Assembly (NCBI RefSeq): GCF_001544795.2
Contig: NZ_FCOI02000015.1
Span: 1-64,000 of the forward strand
DNA: 64,000 bases
Reading direction: 5' to 3'
Origin: Caballeronia temeraria
GTDB taxonomy: Bacteria; Pseudomonadota; Gammaproteobacteria; Burkholderiales; Burkholderiaceae
Positions 27,875 through 38,168 of the stretch are shown one piece after another. Under the pieces are notes generated by a model, which was given only the letters and a program-made list of their open reading frames with translations, was not told the DNA's origin and searched no databases. Every line of letters begins with the position of its first letter. Positions within the stretch are counted from its first letter, which is position 1. The position numbers and the translations under genes are program-made.

Positions 27875-27960
27875 ACCTGGCGTTCCTGCGGGTTCCGGTT
27901 ATTGCCTTCGCATTCTCTTGCGCGGCGGCTCGACGAGCGCACCGCGCAGGCGGCGATGAA

Positions 27961-29214
<1,254 letters not shown>

Positions 29215-29223
29215 GGCGTTCTC

Positions 29224-29826
29224 TTAATGTTTCAGACCGCCATAGCGATCTTCGCGAATCACGCGCGGCGTGATTTCACGCGGTTCGATCGTCACCGGCT
29301 GATAGACCACGCGCTTCTCTTCCGGGTCGTAACGCATTTCGACGTAGCCGGAGATCGGGAAGTCCTTGCGGAACGGATGGCCGATGAAACCGTAGTCCGT
29401 GAGAATGCGGCGCAAGTCCGGATGGCCTTCGAACACGATGCCGTAGAGGTCGAACGCTTCACGCTCGTACCAGTTCGCCGACGACCAGATGTCGACCACC
29501 GAAGGCACGATGGGCACTTCGTCGTCCGGAGCGAATACGCGCACGCGCACGCGCCAGTTGTTCGTGATCGAGAGAAGATGGCTGACGGCCGCGAAACGCG
29601 GACCGTCGTAGGCGCCGTCGCCGTAGGTCGAGTAATCGACGCCGGAGAGGTCCATGAGCTGCTCGAAGCGCAGCGACGGGTCATCGCGCAGCTGCTTGCA
29701 GACGTCCAGATAGTTGGCCGCCTTGACGACGACCGTCACCTGACCCAGCGACTCGGTAATGCTCTGGAGACGGCCGCCAAAGGCCGTCTCGAGGTTCGCT
29801 TTGAGGGTCTCGAGTTTGCTTGCCAT
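29224..29826 (-). CDS. nuoC: NADH-quinone oxidoreductase subunit C
   Basis: 200 residues, the 30-kDa-type structural subunit of the peripheral arm. The signature ERExFDLYGIxFxGHPDLRRILTDYGF is present (EREAFDLYGIVFEGHPDLRR, then a GHPFRKDFP block). A separate nuoC gene is usual outside the enteric bacteria. 21 bases after nuoB. Confidence 0.96.
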   Translation of the reverse strand: MASKLETLKANLETAFGGRLQSITESLGQVTVVVKAANYLDVCKQLRDDPSLRFEQLMDLSGVDYSTYGDGAYDGPRFAAVSHLLSITNNWRVRVRVFAPDDEVPIVPSVVDIWSSANWYEREAFDLYGIVFEGHPDLRRILTDYGFIGHPFRKDFPISGYVEMRYDPEEKRVVYQPVTIEPREITPRVIREDRYGGLKH

Positions 29827-29847
29827 AGTTTGGGGAGAATCAGGCCC

Positions 29848-30327
29848 TTACTGACGGGCGATGGTGTTGGTGCGGCGAATCTTCGCCTGCAGCTGGATCA
29901 CGCCGTAGACCAGCGCTTCGGCGGTCGGAGGACACCCGGGAACGTACACGTCGACCGGCACGATCCGGTCGCAGCCGCGCACGACGGAATACGAATAGTG
30001 ATAGTAGCCGCCGCCGTTTGCGCACGAACCCATGGAGATGACCCAGCGCGGCTCGGCCATCTGGTCGTACACCTTACGAAGTGCAGGCGCCATCTTGTTG
30101 CACAGCGTGCCCGCGACGATCATGACATCAGACTGACGCGGACTCGGGCGAAACACGACGCCGAAACGGTCCAGGTCGTAACGGGCGGCGCCCGCGTGCA
30201 TCATCTCGACCGCGCAACATGCGAGACCGAACGTCATCGGCCACAGGGAGCCGGTGCGCGTCCAGTTGATGAGCTTGTCAGCCGTGGTGGTGACAAAGCC
30301 TTCCTTCAAGACCCCTTCGATACTCAT
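29848..30327 (-). CDS. nuoB: NADH-quinone oxidoreductase subunit B
   Basis: 159 residues; carries the terminal [4Fe-4S] cluster N2 that reduces quinone. The tandem cysteines C37-C38 (LACCAVEM) with C102 (GSCANGGG) and C132 (VPGCPPT) are the ligands. The frame is open upstream, but the ATG at 30327 ([11 protein letters not shown]) fits the family N-terminus. 61 bases after nuoA. Confidence 0.97.
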
Positions 30328-30388
30328 TTGTTTTCCACTCCAGATGAGCAGCCAGCCAAAGCCGCCCATGAATCCGGTGATCTAACTG

Positions 30389-30748
30389 TCATTCCCAGTC
30401 GAGTCCGCCTTTTCTCCAGATGTAGGCGAAACCGAGCAAAAATTCGAGCAGAAAAATCATCATCGCGATGAAACCAGGCCAGCCGATATCGCGCAGGGAA
30501 ACACCCCACGGAAACAGGAACGCCGTCTCAAGGTCGAAAATGATGAAAAGAATCGCGACGAGATAGTAACGCACATCGAACTTCATACGCGCGTCTTCGA
30601 AGGCTTCGAAGCCGCACTCGTACGGCGCGTTCTTCTCGGTGTCGGGCTTGTTGGGACCGAGGATCTTGCCAATACTGACCAACGCTATACCCAAACCAAG
30701 GCCCACTACGAGGAACAAGAAGACGGGGTAATAGGGTGCGAGGTTCAA
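30389..30748 (-). CDS. nuoA: NADH-quinone oxidoreductase subunit A
   Basis: 119 residues, three membrane helices; the loop with PYECGFEAFEDARMKFDVRYY is the conserved region beside the quinone cavity. It is the first gene of the 14-gene complex I operon (nuoABCDEFGHIJKLMN). The 214 bases between it and tRNA-Leu contain a hairpin but no promoter I can assign with confidence, so readthrough from secG/tRNA-Leu is possible. Confidence 0.96.
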   Translation of the reverse strand: MNLAPYYPVFLFLVVGLGLGIALVSIGKILGPNKPDTEKNAPYECGFEAFEDARMKFDVRYYLVAILFIIFDLETAFLFPWGVSLRDIGWPGFIAMMIFLLEFLLGFAYIWRKGGLDWE

Positions 30749-30919
30749 GGCTATCCTCAGATCGGTAGATATGGTCTGTTACTGGTTGGGGCCTTCAGCC
30801 GGGACGGACCACCCGGCGGGAGATATCACTTGGGACCGCTCACGATATCAGCACACTGTGACAAGCGCTTTGTAGGTGCCGATACTGCCGCGAAAATGTA
30901 AGCGTACTCCAGAAGTGAC

Positions 30920-30953
30920 AATGCCAGCCGAAGCGATGCAAGCGGCTGGCATT
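30920..30953 (-). other. Hairpin downstream of tRNA-Leu
   Basis: Perfect 11-bp inverted repeat AATGCCAGCCG / CGGCTGGCATT (30920-30930 and 30943-30953), loop of 12, ten bases past the tRNA 3' end on its strand. There is no following T-run, so it may be a weak terminator, a 3'-processing element or a boundary that lets transcription pass into nuoA. Confidence 0.5.
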
Positions 30954-30962
30954 GGATAACTT

Positions 30963-31047
30963 TGGTGCCGACGGCGAGACTCGAACTCGCACAGCTTTCG
31001 CCACTACCCCCTCAAGATAGCGTGTCTACCAATTTCACCACGTCGGC
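30963..31047 (-). tRNA. tRNA-Leu (anticodon GAG)
   Basis: 85 nt including an encoded CCA. The acceptor stem is GCCGACG / CGTCGGC with discriminator A. The anticodon stem CTATC / GGTAG holds the loop TTGAGGG with anticodon GAG, reading CUC/CUU. The long variable arm and the T-loop GTTCGAGTC are of class II leucine type. It lies between secG and nuoA on the same strand, an arrangement common in Burkholderiaceae. Confidence 0.97.
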
Positions 31048-31174
31048 ACTGTACTGCAATCCGGGAAAACTACTTCTTAATTGCCGCGAATCGCTTCAAG
31101 ACTTGAATTATAACTGGGCCCTACGAATTGTTCAACGCACAAAATGCAAATTTCGCGAAAAATCTGTTCTGTCG

Positions 31175-31540
31175 TTATTTGGGCACGTCATTGCCTGGCG
31201 CGGACGATGCGACCGGCGCCGAAGCACCCGATGCAGCCACAGCCGGCGCCGATGCGGGCACGGAAGCCGCGCTGCCCAGCACGCCGGCGGACGTCTGCGG
31301 CTTGTAGCTGCCGAGATAGGTCAGCGTCAGCGTCGTGACGAAGAAGACCGCGGCGAGAATCGCCGTGGTACGCGACAGGAAGTTGGCCGACCCCGTCGCA
31401 CCGAACAGACTGCCCGATGCGCCGCTGCCGAAAGCCGCACCCATGTCCGCGCCCTTGCCGTGCTGAAGCAGCACGAGACCGATGACGCCCAACGCCGACA
31501 ACAACTGGACGACGATAATCAATGTCTTCAAATACAGCAT
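31175..31540 (-). CDS. secG: Preprotein translocase subunit SecG
   Basis: 121 residues with two membrane helices. The conserved interhelix segment LLQHGKGADMGAAFGSGASGSLFGATGSANFLSR identifies SecG, the accessory SecYEG subunit that aids SecA cycling. The C-terminal 40 residues are an Ala/Ser/Pro-rich low-complexity tail usual in this lineage. 88 bases after tpiA, 127 bases before tRNA-Leu. Confidence 0.95.
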   Translation of the reverse strand: MLYLKTLIIVVQLLSALGVIGLVLLQHGKGADMGAAFGSGASGSLFGATGSANFLSRTTAILAAVFFVTTLTLTYLGSYKPQTSAGVLGSAASVPASAPAVAASGASAPVASSAPGNDVPK

Positions 31541-31628
31541 TTCAACTCACCCGATTCCTGATGTTTCCGTGACACGTTCGTGTCGCACTATGCTCTTTCG
31601 CCTGCCCTGCCCGCTTGCCGCCCGACGC

Positions 31629-32402
31629 TCAATGCGCCACGGTTTGCGCCGCCCGGCAGATCGCCAGAAAATCCTTCGACTTCAGCGACGCGCCACCGAT
31701 CAGCCCGCCGTCGATGTCCTTTTGCCCGAACAGCTCTTCCGCGTTTTCCGGCTTCACGCTGCCGCCGTACAGGAGCGGCACGCTTCCAACCGCGGCGCCC
31801 TTTTCCAGCAGCTTGTGACGCAGGAACGCATGAACGTCCTGTGCCTGCAACGGCCGTGCGGTTTTGCCCGTGCCGATCGCCCAGACCGGTTCGTACGCGA
31901 CGACGATGCCCGCCGCCTGCTCTTCCGTCAGCGCCAGCAAGACGGCTTCGAGCTGCGTGCCGATGATCTTCTCGGTCGTGCCCGCTTCGCGCTCTTCGAG
32001 CGACTCGCCGACGCAGACGATCGGCGTAAGCCCCGCTTCGATCGCGCGCTGCGCCTTCGACGCGACGAGCTCCGGACTTTCGCGATGATACGCGCGTCGC
32101 TCCGAATGCCCGACGATTGCGTACGTGACACCGAAGTCCGCCGCCATCTCTGCCGCCACTTCACCGGTAAATGCACCACCCGAATGCGCCGACACGTCCT
32201 GAATGCCCCATCGCACGACCGAGCCGCTCAGGAGCGCCTGCGATTGCGCGAGATAAGGACACGGCACGCACACGCCGACGCTCACGCCCTTCTGCAAAGC
32301 CGATGCGCCAGCGGCAACTTCGGTCAGCAAGGTCGCATTGTCTCCGATGCGGCCGTGCATCTTCCAGTTGCCCACCACCAGTTTCGCTCGTTCTCTGGAC
32401 AT
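31629..32402 (-). CDS. tpiA: Triosephosphate isomerase
   Basis: 257 residues. Interconverts dihydroxyacetone phosphate and glyceraldehyde 3-phosphate. N12 and K14 (VGNWKMHG), H99 (IVGHSERR) and E171 (AYEPVWAIGTG) are the active-site residues; the phosphate loop LYGGSVKPENA is intact. The frame is open upstream, but the ATG at 32402 (MSRERAKLVVGNWK) gives the normal start. It precedes secG on the same strand. Confidence 0.97.
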   Translation of the reverse strand: MSRERAKLVVGNWKMHGRIGDNATLLTEVAAGASALQKGVSVGVCVPCPYLAQSQALLSGSVVRWGIQDVSAHSGGAFTGEVAAEMAADFGVTYAIVGHSERRAYHRESPELVASKAQRAIEAGLTPIVCVGESLEEREAGTTEKIIGTQLEAVLLALTEEQAAGIVVAYEPVWAIGTGKTARPLQAQDVHAFLRHKLLEKGAAVGSVPLLYGGSVKPENAEELFGQKDIDGGLIGGASLKSKDFLAICRAAQTVAH

Positions 32403-32526
32403 ATGTCTCGTCAGTCGGCGGCGGCTTGCAAGAGCCGCCCTGTTATAAAAATGAACCGCTACGAACCGCAAACTGCTTGCAAAACAGGCGATTTTACTGT
32501 GTTACGACGAAACCGGTCAAACCATC

Positions 32527-32561
32527 AAAAGCGCGTCGCGAAATGAAACGCCGCGACGCGC
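32527..32561 (-). terminator. Terminator of the quinone oxidoreductase gene
   Basis: 10-bp inverted repeat GCGCGTCGCG / CGCGACGCGC (32531-32540 and 32552-32561), loop of 11, followed on the minus strand by TTTTGATGG. It lies 7 bases after the oxidoreductase stop and should insulate tpiA. Confidence 0.7.
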
Positions 32562-32567
32562 GCAAAA

Positions 32568-33584
32568 TCAGGCGTCGTCGCGCCAATCGAGCACGATCTT
32601 GCCGACGTGCGTGCTGCTTTCCATCAGCGCGTGCGCGGCGGAGGCATCGTGCGCCGGGAAAACCTGGTGGATCACCGGCTTGATGCGCCCCGCCTCGATT
32701 TCCGGCCAGACGCGCTCCTTCAGCTTCGCCGCGAGCTTCGCCTTGAATGCGACCGGACGCGGACGCAGCGTCGAGCCCGTGATGACGAGACGCCGGCGCA
32801 GCACGTCGTTCAGATTGATCTCCGCTTTCGCGCCGCCGAGCAGCGCGATCACGCAGATGCGCCCGCCATCGGCCAGCGCCTTGAGTTCGCGCGGGAGATA
32901 ATCGCCCGCGACCATGTCGAGAATGACGTCGACGCCGCGGTCGTTGGTCAGCGACTTCACCACTTCGACGAAATCTTCCGTCTTGTAGTTGATCGCCCGC
33001 TCAGCGCCGAGCGCTTCGCACGCGCGGCCTTTCTCATCGGTTCCGGCCGTGGCGAACACGCGAAAACCGAGCGCCTTCGCAATCTGAATCGCCGTCACGC
33101 CGATACCGCTCGATCCGCCCTGCACGAGCAGCGTCTCTTCCTCGCCGTTCTCGCCCGCGCCCAGATGCGCGCGCTCGAACACGTTGCTCCACACGGTGAA
33201 GAACGTCTCCGGCAAGGAGGCCGCCTCGACGTCCGACAAACCCTTCGGCACCGGCAGACATTGCTCGAGCGGCGCGACCGCGTATTCGGCGTATCCGCCG
33301 CCGGCGAGCAGCGCGCACACGCGATCGCCTTTTTTCAGACCGAACGGGTTGTGCTTCGGATCGAAATCGCCGTCGACGATTTCCCCGGCAACCTCCAGCC
33401 CCGGCAGATCCGACGCGCCCGGCGGCGGCGCATACGCGCCCTTGCGCTGGAACACGTCCGGCCGGTTGACGCCGGAAGCGGCCACCTTGATCAACACTTC
33501 GCACTTGCCCGGCGTGGGCGTCGGACGCTCGCCCAGCTTGAGGACTTCGGGTGCGCCAAACTCAGTGATTTCGATGGCCTTCAT
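32568..33584 (-). CDS. NAD(P)H-quinone oxidoreductase, zinc-independent MDR family
   Basis: 338 residues of the quinone-oxidoreductase (QOR, PIG3-like) branch of the medium-chain dehydrogenase superfamily. The N-terminal GroES-like domain has ASGVNRPDVFQRKG in place of the zinc-binding cysteines. The Rossmann fold motif is VQGGSSGIGVTAIQ (near 154-167). The protein would reduce quinones or enones with NADPH in the cytoplasm. Between pnp and tpiA on one strand, with its own terminator. Substrate not predictable. Confidence 0.88.
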   Translation of the reverse strand: MKAIEITEFGAPEVLKLGERPTPTPGKCEVLIKVAASGVNRPDVFQRKGAYAPPPGASDLPGLEVAGEIVDGDFDPKHNPFGLKKGDRVCALLAGGGYAEYAVAPLEQCLPVPKGLSDVEAASLPETFFTVWSNVFERAHLGAGENGEEETLLVQGGSSGIGVTAIQIAKALGFRVFATAGTDEKGRACEALGAERAINYKTEDFVEVVKSLTNDRGVDVILDMVAGDYLPRELKALADGGRICVIALLGGAKAEINLNDVLRRRLVITGSTLRPRPVAFKAKLAAKLKERVWPEIEAGRIKPVIHQVFPAHDASAAHALMESSTHVGKIVLDWRDDA

Positions 33585-33725
33585 AGCCTCTCCCTGTGCC
33601 GATCAGAGTTAGTGTGCATCCGAACCGGATGGCACTGCGCGCGCGTTGAAGCAATCCGCGCTCCACACTGCCATCGAGTCCGATGACGCGTCGGACAATG
33701 CATAGCGTCCCAAGCGTCATACATG

Positions 33726-33757
33726 AAAACGGCCGGCTCGCAAAAGCGGCCGGCCGT
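33726..33757 (-). terminator. Terminator of pnp
   Basis: Inverted repeat ACGGCCGG / CCGGCCGT (33729-33736 and 33750-33757), loop of 13, followed on the minus strand by TTTTCATG. It starts 16 bases after the pnp stop. Confidence 0.75.
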
Positions 33758-33772
33758 CTACACATTACCGCA

Positions 33773-35911
33773 TTACTGCTGCGGGTGCGTGGGTTCCGCC
33801 TGTTGCGCGCCTTCGTTCAGAAGCGCCTTCGCCGACAGACGCACACGACCCTTTTCGTCCGTCTGGATGACCTTGACCTTCACGATCTGGCCTTCCTTCA
33901 GATAGTCGTTGATGTCCTTCACGCGCTCGTTGACGATCTCCGAGATGTGCAGCAGACCGTCCTTGCCCGGCAGGATGTTCACGATCGCGCCGAAGTCGAG
34001 CAGCTTGAGCACCGGGCCTTCGTAGACCTGGCCGACTTCCACTTCCGCCGTGATGTTCTCGATGCGCTTCTTCGCGTCGGCCATGCCTTCCGCGCTCGTG
34101 CTCGCGATCGTCACGACGCCGTCGTCCGAAATGTCGATGGTCGTGCCCGTCTCTTCCGTCAGCGCGCGGATCACCGAACCGCCCTTGCCGATCACGTCGC
34201 GGATCTTCTCCGGATTGATCTTGATGGTGATCATGCGCGGCGCGTAGTCCGACAGTTCCGTGTTCGTGTGCGGAACGGCAGCGGTCATCTTGCCGAGGAT
34301 ATGCATGCGGCCTTCCTTCGCCTGCGCGAGCGCGACCTGCATGATTTCCTTCGTGATGCCCTGGATCTTGATGTCCATCTGCAGCGCCGTGACGCCTTGC
34401 GACGTGCCGGCCACCTTGAAGTCCATGTCGCCGAGGTGATCTTCGTCGCCGAGGATGTCGGTCAGAACCGCGAACTTGTTGCCTTCGAGGATCAGGCCCA
34501 TCGCGATGCCCGCGACGTGCGCCTTCATCGGCACGCCGGCGTCCATCAGCGCGAGGCAGCCGCCGCACACCGATGCCATCGACGACGAACCGTTCGATTC
34601 CGTGATTTCCGACACGACGCGGATCGAGTAGCCGAATTCGTCGGCGCTCGGCAGGCACGCGACCAGCGCACGCTTGGCGAGACGGCCGTGGCCGATCTCG
34701 CGGCGCTTCGGCGAACCGACGCGGCCGGTTTCGCCCGTCGCGAACGGCGGCATGTTGTAGTGGAGCATGAAGCGTTCGCGGTATTCGCCTTCGAGCGCGT
34801 CGATGCTTTGCTCATCGCCCTTCGTGCCGAGCGTCGCGACGACCATCGCCTGCGTCTCGCCGCGCGTGAACAGCGCCGAGCCGTGCGTACGCGGCAACAC
34901 GCCCGTGCGGATTTCGATCGGACGAACCGTGCGCGTGTCACGGCCGTCGATACGCGGCTCGCCGTTCAGGATCTGCGTACGGACGATCTTCGCTTCGATG
35001 TCGAACAGGACGTTGCCGACCGTCGCCTTGTCGGCGGCTGCCGTGCCGCTCGCGGCGGCTTCTTCTTCCAGCTTCGCCGAGGTCGCTGCGTACACTTCCT
35101 TCAGCTTGGCCGAACGCGCCTGCTTGTTGCGCAGCTGATAGGCGGCATCCAGTTCCGGCTTGGCGATCTCCGTGACGCGCGCGATCAGCGCTTCATTCTT
35201 CGGCGCCGGCTGCCAGTCCCACTCGGGCTTGCCGCCTTCGCGGACGAGCTCATGGATCGCGTCGATGGCGATTTGCATCTGCTCGTGGCCGAACACGACC
35301 GCGCCGAGCATCACCTCTTCGGAAAGCTGCTGCGCTTCCGATTCCACCATCAGCACCGCGCGCTCCGTGCCCGCGACGACGAGATCGAGCGCCGATTCCT
35401 TCATCTGCGGACGCGTCGGGTTCAGCACGTACTCGTTGTTGATGTAGGCGACGCGCGCAGCACCGACCGGGCCGTTGAACGGCAGCCCCGACACGGCGAG
35501 CGCGGCGGATGCGCCGATCAGCGCGGGAATGTCGGCAGGAACGTCCGGGTTCAGCGACAGGACGTGGATCACGACCTGGACTTCGTTGTAGAAGCCTTCC
35601 GGGAATAGCGGGCGCAGCGGGCGATCGATCAGGCGCGAAGTCAGCGTTTCACCTTCCGACGGACGGCCTTCGCGACGGAAGAAGCCGCCCGGAATCTTGC
35701 CGGCGGCGTAGGTCTTTTCGAGGTAGTCGACGGTCAGCGGGAAGAAATCCTGGCCCGGCTTGGCGGTCTTCGCGCCGACGACGGTCGCGAGCACGACGGT
35801 ATCTTCGATATCGACGACTACGGCGCCGCTTGCCTGGCGAGCGATTTCACCCGTTTCGAGGCGGACGTTGTGCTGTCCCCACTTAAATTCTTTGACGATC
35901 TTATTGAACAT
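33773..35911 (-). CDS. pnp: Polyribonucleotide nucleotidyltransferase (PNPase)
   Basis: 712 residues. Phosphorolytic 3'-to-5' exoribonuclease and degradosome partner. Two RNase PH-like domains flank an all-helical domain; the catalytic acidic segment ILGDEDHLGDMDFKVAGT is in the second. A KH domain (IRDVIGKGGSVIRALTEETG, near 565) and an S1 domain (VGQVYEGPVLKLLDFGAIV, near 625) follow. Downstream of rpsO, the classic rpsO-pnp order. The leader contains a long hairpin resembling the RNase III autoregulation site of E. coli pnp. Confidence 0.97.
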   Translation of the reverse strand: MFNKIVKEFKWGQHNVRLETGEIARQASGAVVVDIEDTVVLATVVGAKTAKPGQDFFPLTVDYLEKTYAAGKIPGGFFRREGRPSEGETLTSRLIDRPLRPLFPEGFYNEVQVVIHVLSLNPDVPADIPALIGASAALAVSGLPFNGPVGAARVAYINNEYVLNPTRPQMKESALDLVVAGTERAVLMVESEAQQLSEEVMLGAVVFGHEQMQIAIDAIHELVREGGKPEWDWQPAPKNEALIARVTEIAKPELDAAYQLRNKQARSAKLKEVYAATSAKLEEEAAASGTAAADKATVGNVLFDIEAKIVRTQILNGEPRIDGRDTRTVRPIEIRTGVLPRTHGSALFTRGETQAMVVATLGTKGDEQSIDALEGEYRERFMLHYNMPPFATGETGRVGSPKRREIGHGRLAKRALVACLPSADEFGYSIRVVSEITESNGSSSMASVCGGCLALMDAGVPMKAHVAGIAMGLILEGNKFAVLTDILGDEDHLGDMDFKVAGTSQGVTALQMDIKIQGITKEIMQVALAQAKEGRMHILGKMTAAVPHTNTELSDYAPRMITIKINPEKIRDVIGKGGSVIRALTEETGTTIDISDDGVVTIASTSAEGMADAKKRIENITAEVEVGQVYEGPVLKLLDFGAIVNILPGKDGLLHISEIVNERVKDINDYLKEGQIVKVKVIQTDEKGRVRLSAKALLNEGAQQAEPTHPQQ

Positions 35912-35995
35912 TTCGACTCCTTCTACGTTTGCGCCGCGCCGGTCGACTGGCGCGTGCGGGAAGGTCCGGAGCCACGCTTGAGAGGTGTGTTATGC

Positions 35996-36039
35996 CATTC
36001 CAGCGCGATGCGTCTCATTGACGTCGTCGCGCTGGAATG
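35996..36039 (-). promoter_or_regulatory. pnp leader hairpin, candidate RNase III autoregulation site
   Basis: Perfect 12-bp inverted repeat CATTCCAGCGCG / CGCGCTGGAATG (35996-36007 and 36028-36039), loop of 20, between rpsO and pnp, about 85 bases before the pnp start. No T-run follows, so it is not a terminator. In E. coli a pnp leader stem-loop is cut by RNase III and then destabilised by PNPase itself; this hairpin sits in the matching place. The role is inferred. Confidence 0.5.
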
Positions 36040-36194
36040 ACACAAAGCTCCGCTGCGAGGCTGGACCGAGTGTCGGACCGGACGATTTCATCCGGGATAA
36101 AGCCAATGAACTGCTGAAACTTCTGACCCGTTGCAACTACGGGGTGCCGATTGCCGAAAACGCGATCGGGCACCACTTCACGAGCGAAACGTAC

Positions 36195-36234
36195 AAAAAC
36201 AAAGTGCCTGTATCAGCGGACTGACACAGGCACT
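36195..36234 (-). terminator. Terminator of rpsO
   Basis: 10-bp inverted repeat AAGTGCCTGT / ACAGGCACTT (36202-36211 and 36225-36234), with an inner TCAG/CTGA pairing, followed on the minus strand by TGTTTTTG. It begins 39 bases after the rpsO stop. Together with the hairpin at 35996-36039 it accounts for the 362-base gap between rpsO and pnp; nothing else is visible there. Confidence 0.75.
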
Positions 36235-36273
36235 TCGTTAGAACGTTGGCCGCAAAGCCACGCTTGGCGCCAA

Positions 36274-36543
36274 TTACTTGCGCAGACCCAGCTTTTCGAT
36301 CAGCGAGCGATAACGGTCTGCGTCCTTGCCCTTCAGGTAGTCGAGCAGCTTACGACGACGGCTCACCATGCGCAGCAGACCGCGGCGGCTGTGGTGATCC
36401 TTCGAGTGCGACTTGAAGTGGACGGTCAGTTCGTTGATGCGGCTCGTCAGCAGTGCGACTTGCACTTCAGGAGAACCGGTGTCGTTTGCGCCGCGTGCGT
36501 ATTCAGCGACGATGTCGGACTTCTTGATTTCTGCTACGGACAT
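36274..36543 (-). CDS. rpsO: 30S ribosomal protein S15
   Basis: 89 residues, exact family length. It binds 16S rRNA helices 20-22 early in small-subunit assembly. The signature HSRRGLLRMVSRRRKLLDYLK is intact, preceded by INELTVHFKSHSKDHH. The frame is open upstream but the ATG at 36543 (MSVAEIKKSDI), with GGAAAAG before it, is the normal start. Upstream of pnp on the same strand. Confidence 0.97.
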   Translation of the reverse strand: MSVAEIKKSDIVAEYARGANDTGSPEVQVALLTSRINELTVHFKSHSKDHHSRRGLLRMVSRRRKLLDYLKGKDADRYRSLIEKLGLRK

Positions 36544-36681
36544 TTGCTTTTCCTTTGAAACAAACAGGCGGTCACGGAAGAAAGGCCGTGCCGTGGATTT
36601 ACAAAAAATGAATCGTCTCCGGCAATGCGCCAAAAACGAAGCGCAGAGTATAGCACAGCGCGATGTCTCGCTGAAGGACTT

Positions 36682-37971
36682 CTAGCGCGCCGGGCGCGGC
36701 ATCCGGCATGTCGTGGGCTGCGCGGTCTTGTCGGCCGGGACGCTCAGAAGCGTGCGGAAACCGTAACCCGAGCCTTCGTTGTCGAACGCGACGCCCTTCG
36801 TTCCCGCCTTGTCCATTTCCATTACATACAGGGGCTGGATCACCTGATGATCGTCGGCGCGCATGGTCATCGGGTGAAATCCTTCGCCGTCGTAGCTCAT
36901 GCCTTCCAGCGCGCGCGCCACCGCGAGCGGGTCTGCGCTCTTCGCACGCGTCATCGCGGCGGCGAGCATGTCGACCATCAGCGGCATGCGCGCCACCAGA
37001 TAATCGTCGGCGGCAGACGGATAACGCGTCCGGAATGCGCGATAGTACGCATCCGATGCCGCGCCGCCCGCGTTCGGATGCCAGTCCGCCACGGCGATCA
37101 CGCGCTTCACGCCGGCATCGCCGAGCGCGGCGGGCGCGCCCAGGCTGTTGCCGTAGAAGGTGTAGAACTTCGTGTCGAGCCCTTGCTCGCGCGCCGCCTT
37201 CACGAGCAGCGTCAGATCGTTGCCCCAGTTGCCGGTGATCACGGCATCGGCGCCGCTCGCACGGATTTTCGCGATGTAAGGCGCGAAATCCTTCACGCGG
37301 CCGATCGGATGAAACTCGTCGCCCGCGATCGCGATATCCGGCCGACGCTCCTTCAGCGCGCGCTGCGCCTCGCGGCTCACGTCGTGACCGAAGCTGTAAT
37401 CCTGATTGAGCAGATAGACCTTCTTCACCGCGCGATCGTCGTTCAGCGCGTCGGCGAGCGCGTCCATGCGCATGCCGGCGTGCGCATCGAAACGGAAATG
37501 CCAGAAGCTGCACGCGTCGTTGGTGAGCGCGGGATCGTCGGCGGAATAGTTCAGGAACAGCACGCGGCGATCCGGCTCGCGCGCGTTTTGCTTGTCGATC
37601 GCGGCGACGAGCGCCGCCGCCACCGCCGAACTGTTGCCCTGCATGACGAAGCCGATCTTCTCGTCGATGGCCGCGCGCAACTGCACGAGACTCGCCTCGC
37701 TGCTGCCCTTGCCGTCGAGCACGACGAGTTGCAGCGGATGCGCGCCGTCGGCGAGCTTCACGCCGCCCCGTGCATTCACCCGATCGATGCCGAAGCGCAC
37801 ATTGCGCTCGACCATCGCGCCCGCGTTCGCGAACGGCCCGGACATGCCCTCGATCAGCGCCAGCCTGATGGGCGGCAGGTCCGCCGCATGCGCTGACAGG
37901 GACAATGCGAGACACGCCGATGCCGCGATGCGCAGCCATCGCGAAACGCCCGCGCCGATTCCGTTCTTCAT
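36682..37971 (-). CDS. Branched-chain amino-acid-type ABC transporter substrate-binding protein
   Basis: 429 residues. A signal peptide (MKNGIGAGVSRWLR then a hydrophobic core, cleavage near AHA/A at 29-30) exports it to the periplasm. The mature part is a LivJ-like type I periplasmic binding protein (IRLALIEGMSGPFANAG, VMQGNSSAVAAALVAAID). No livHMGF permease or ATPase genes are adjacent, so its partner must be elsewhere. Ligand unknown; the family binds branched-chain amino acids, amides or urea. Confidence 0.85.
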   Translation of the reverse strand: MKNGIGAGVSRWLRIAASACLALSLSAHAADLPPIRLALIEGMSGPFANAGAMVERNVRFGIDRVNARGGVKLADGAHPLQLVVLDGKGSSEASLVQLRAAIDEKIGFVMQGNSSAVAAALVAAIDKQNAREPDRRVLFLNYSADDPALTNDACSFWHFRFDAHAGMRMDALADALNDDRAVKKVYLLNQDYSFGHDVSREAQRALKERRPDIAIAGDEFHPIGRVKDFAPYIAKIRASGADAVITGNWGNDLTLLVKAAREQGLDTKFYTFYGNSLGAPAALGDAGVKRVIAVADWHPNAGGAASDAYYRAFRTRYPSAADDYLVARMPLMVDMLAAAMTRAKSADPLAVARALEGMSYDGEGFHPMTMRADDHQVIQPLYVMEMDKAGTKGVAFDNEGSGYGFRTLLSVPADKTAQPTTCRMPRPAR

Positions 37972-38168
37972 GGTTTGCCGCCGATCCGCCGAAAGCGCGG
38001 ATCATAGGCCGCGCCGGGCGCGCCGCGCAAGTCCGCATTGCCGACACATCGGCCCGAATGCGGCCATGTAGCGGAGAATGTTTTGGCGCGCGCGCGTGTC
38101 AAAATCACGGGAAACATCGATAACGAATGCTGCTCGCCGACGCGAGGAGCCAGCACGTGGAGGCTTCA

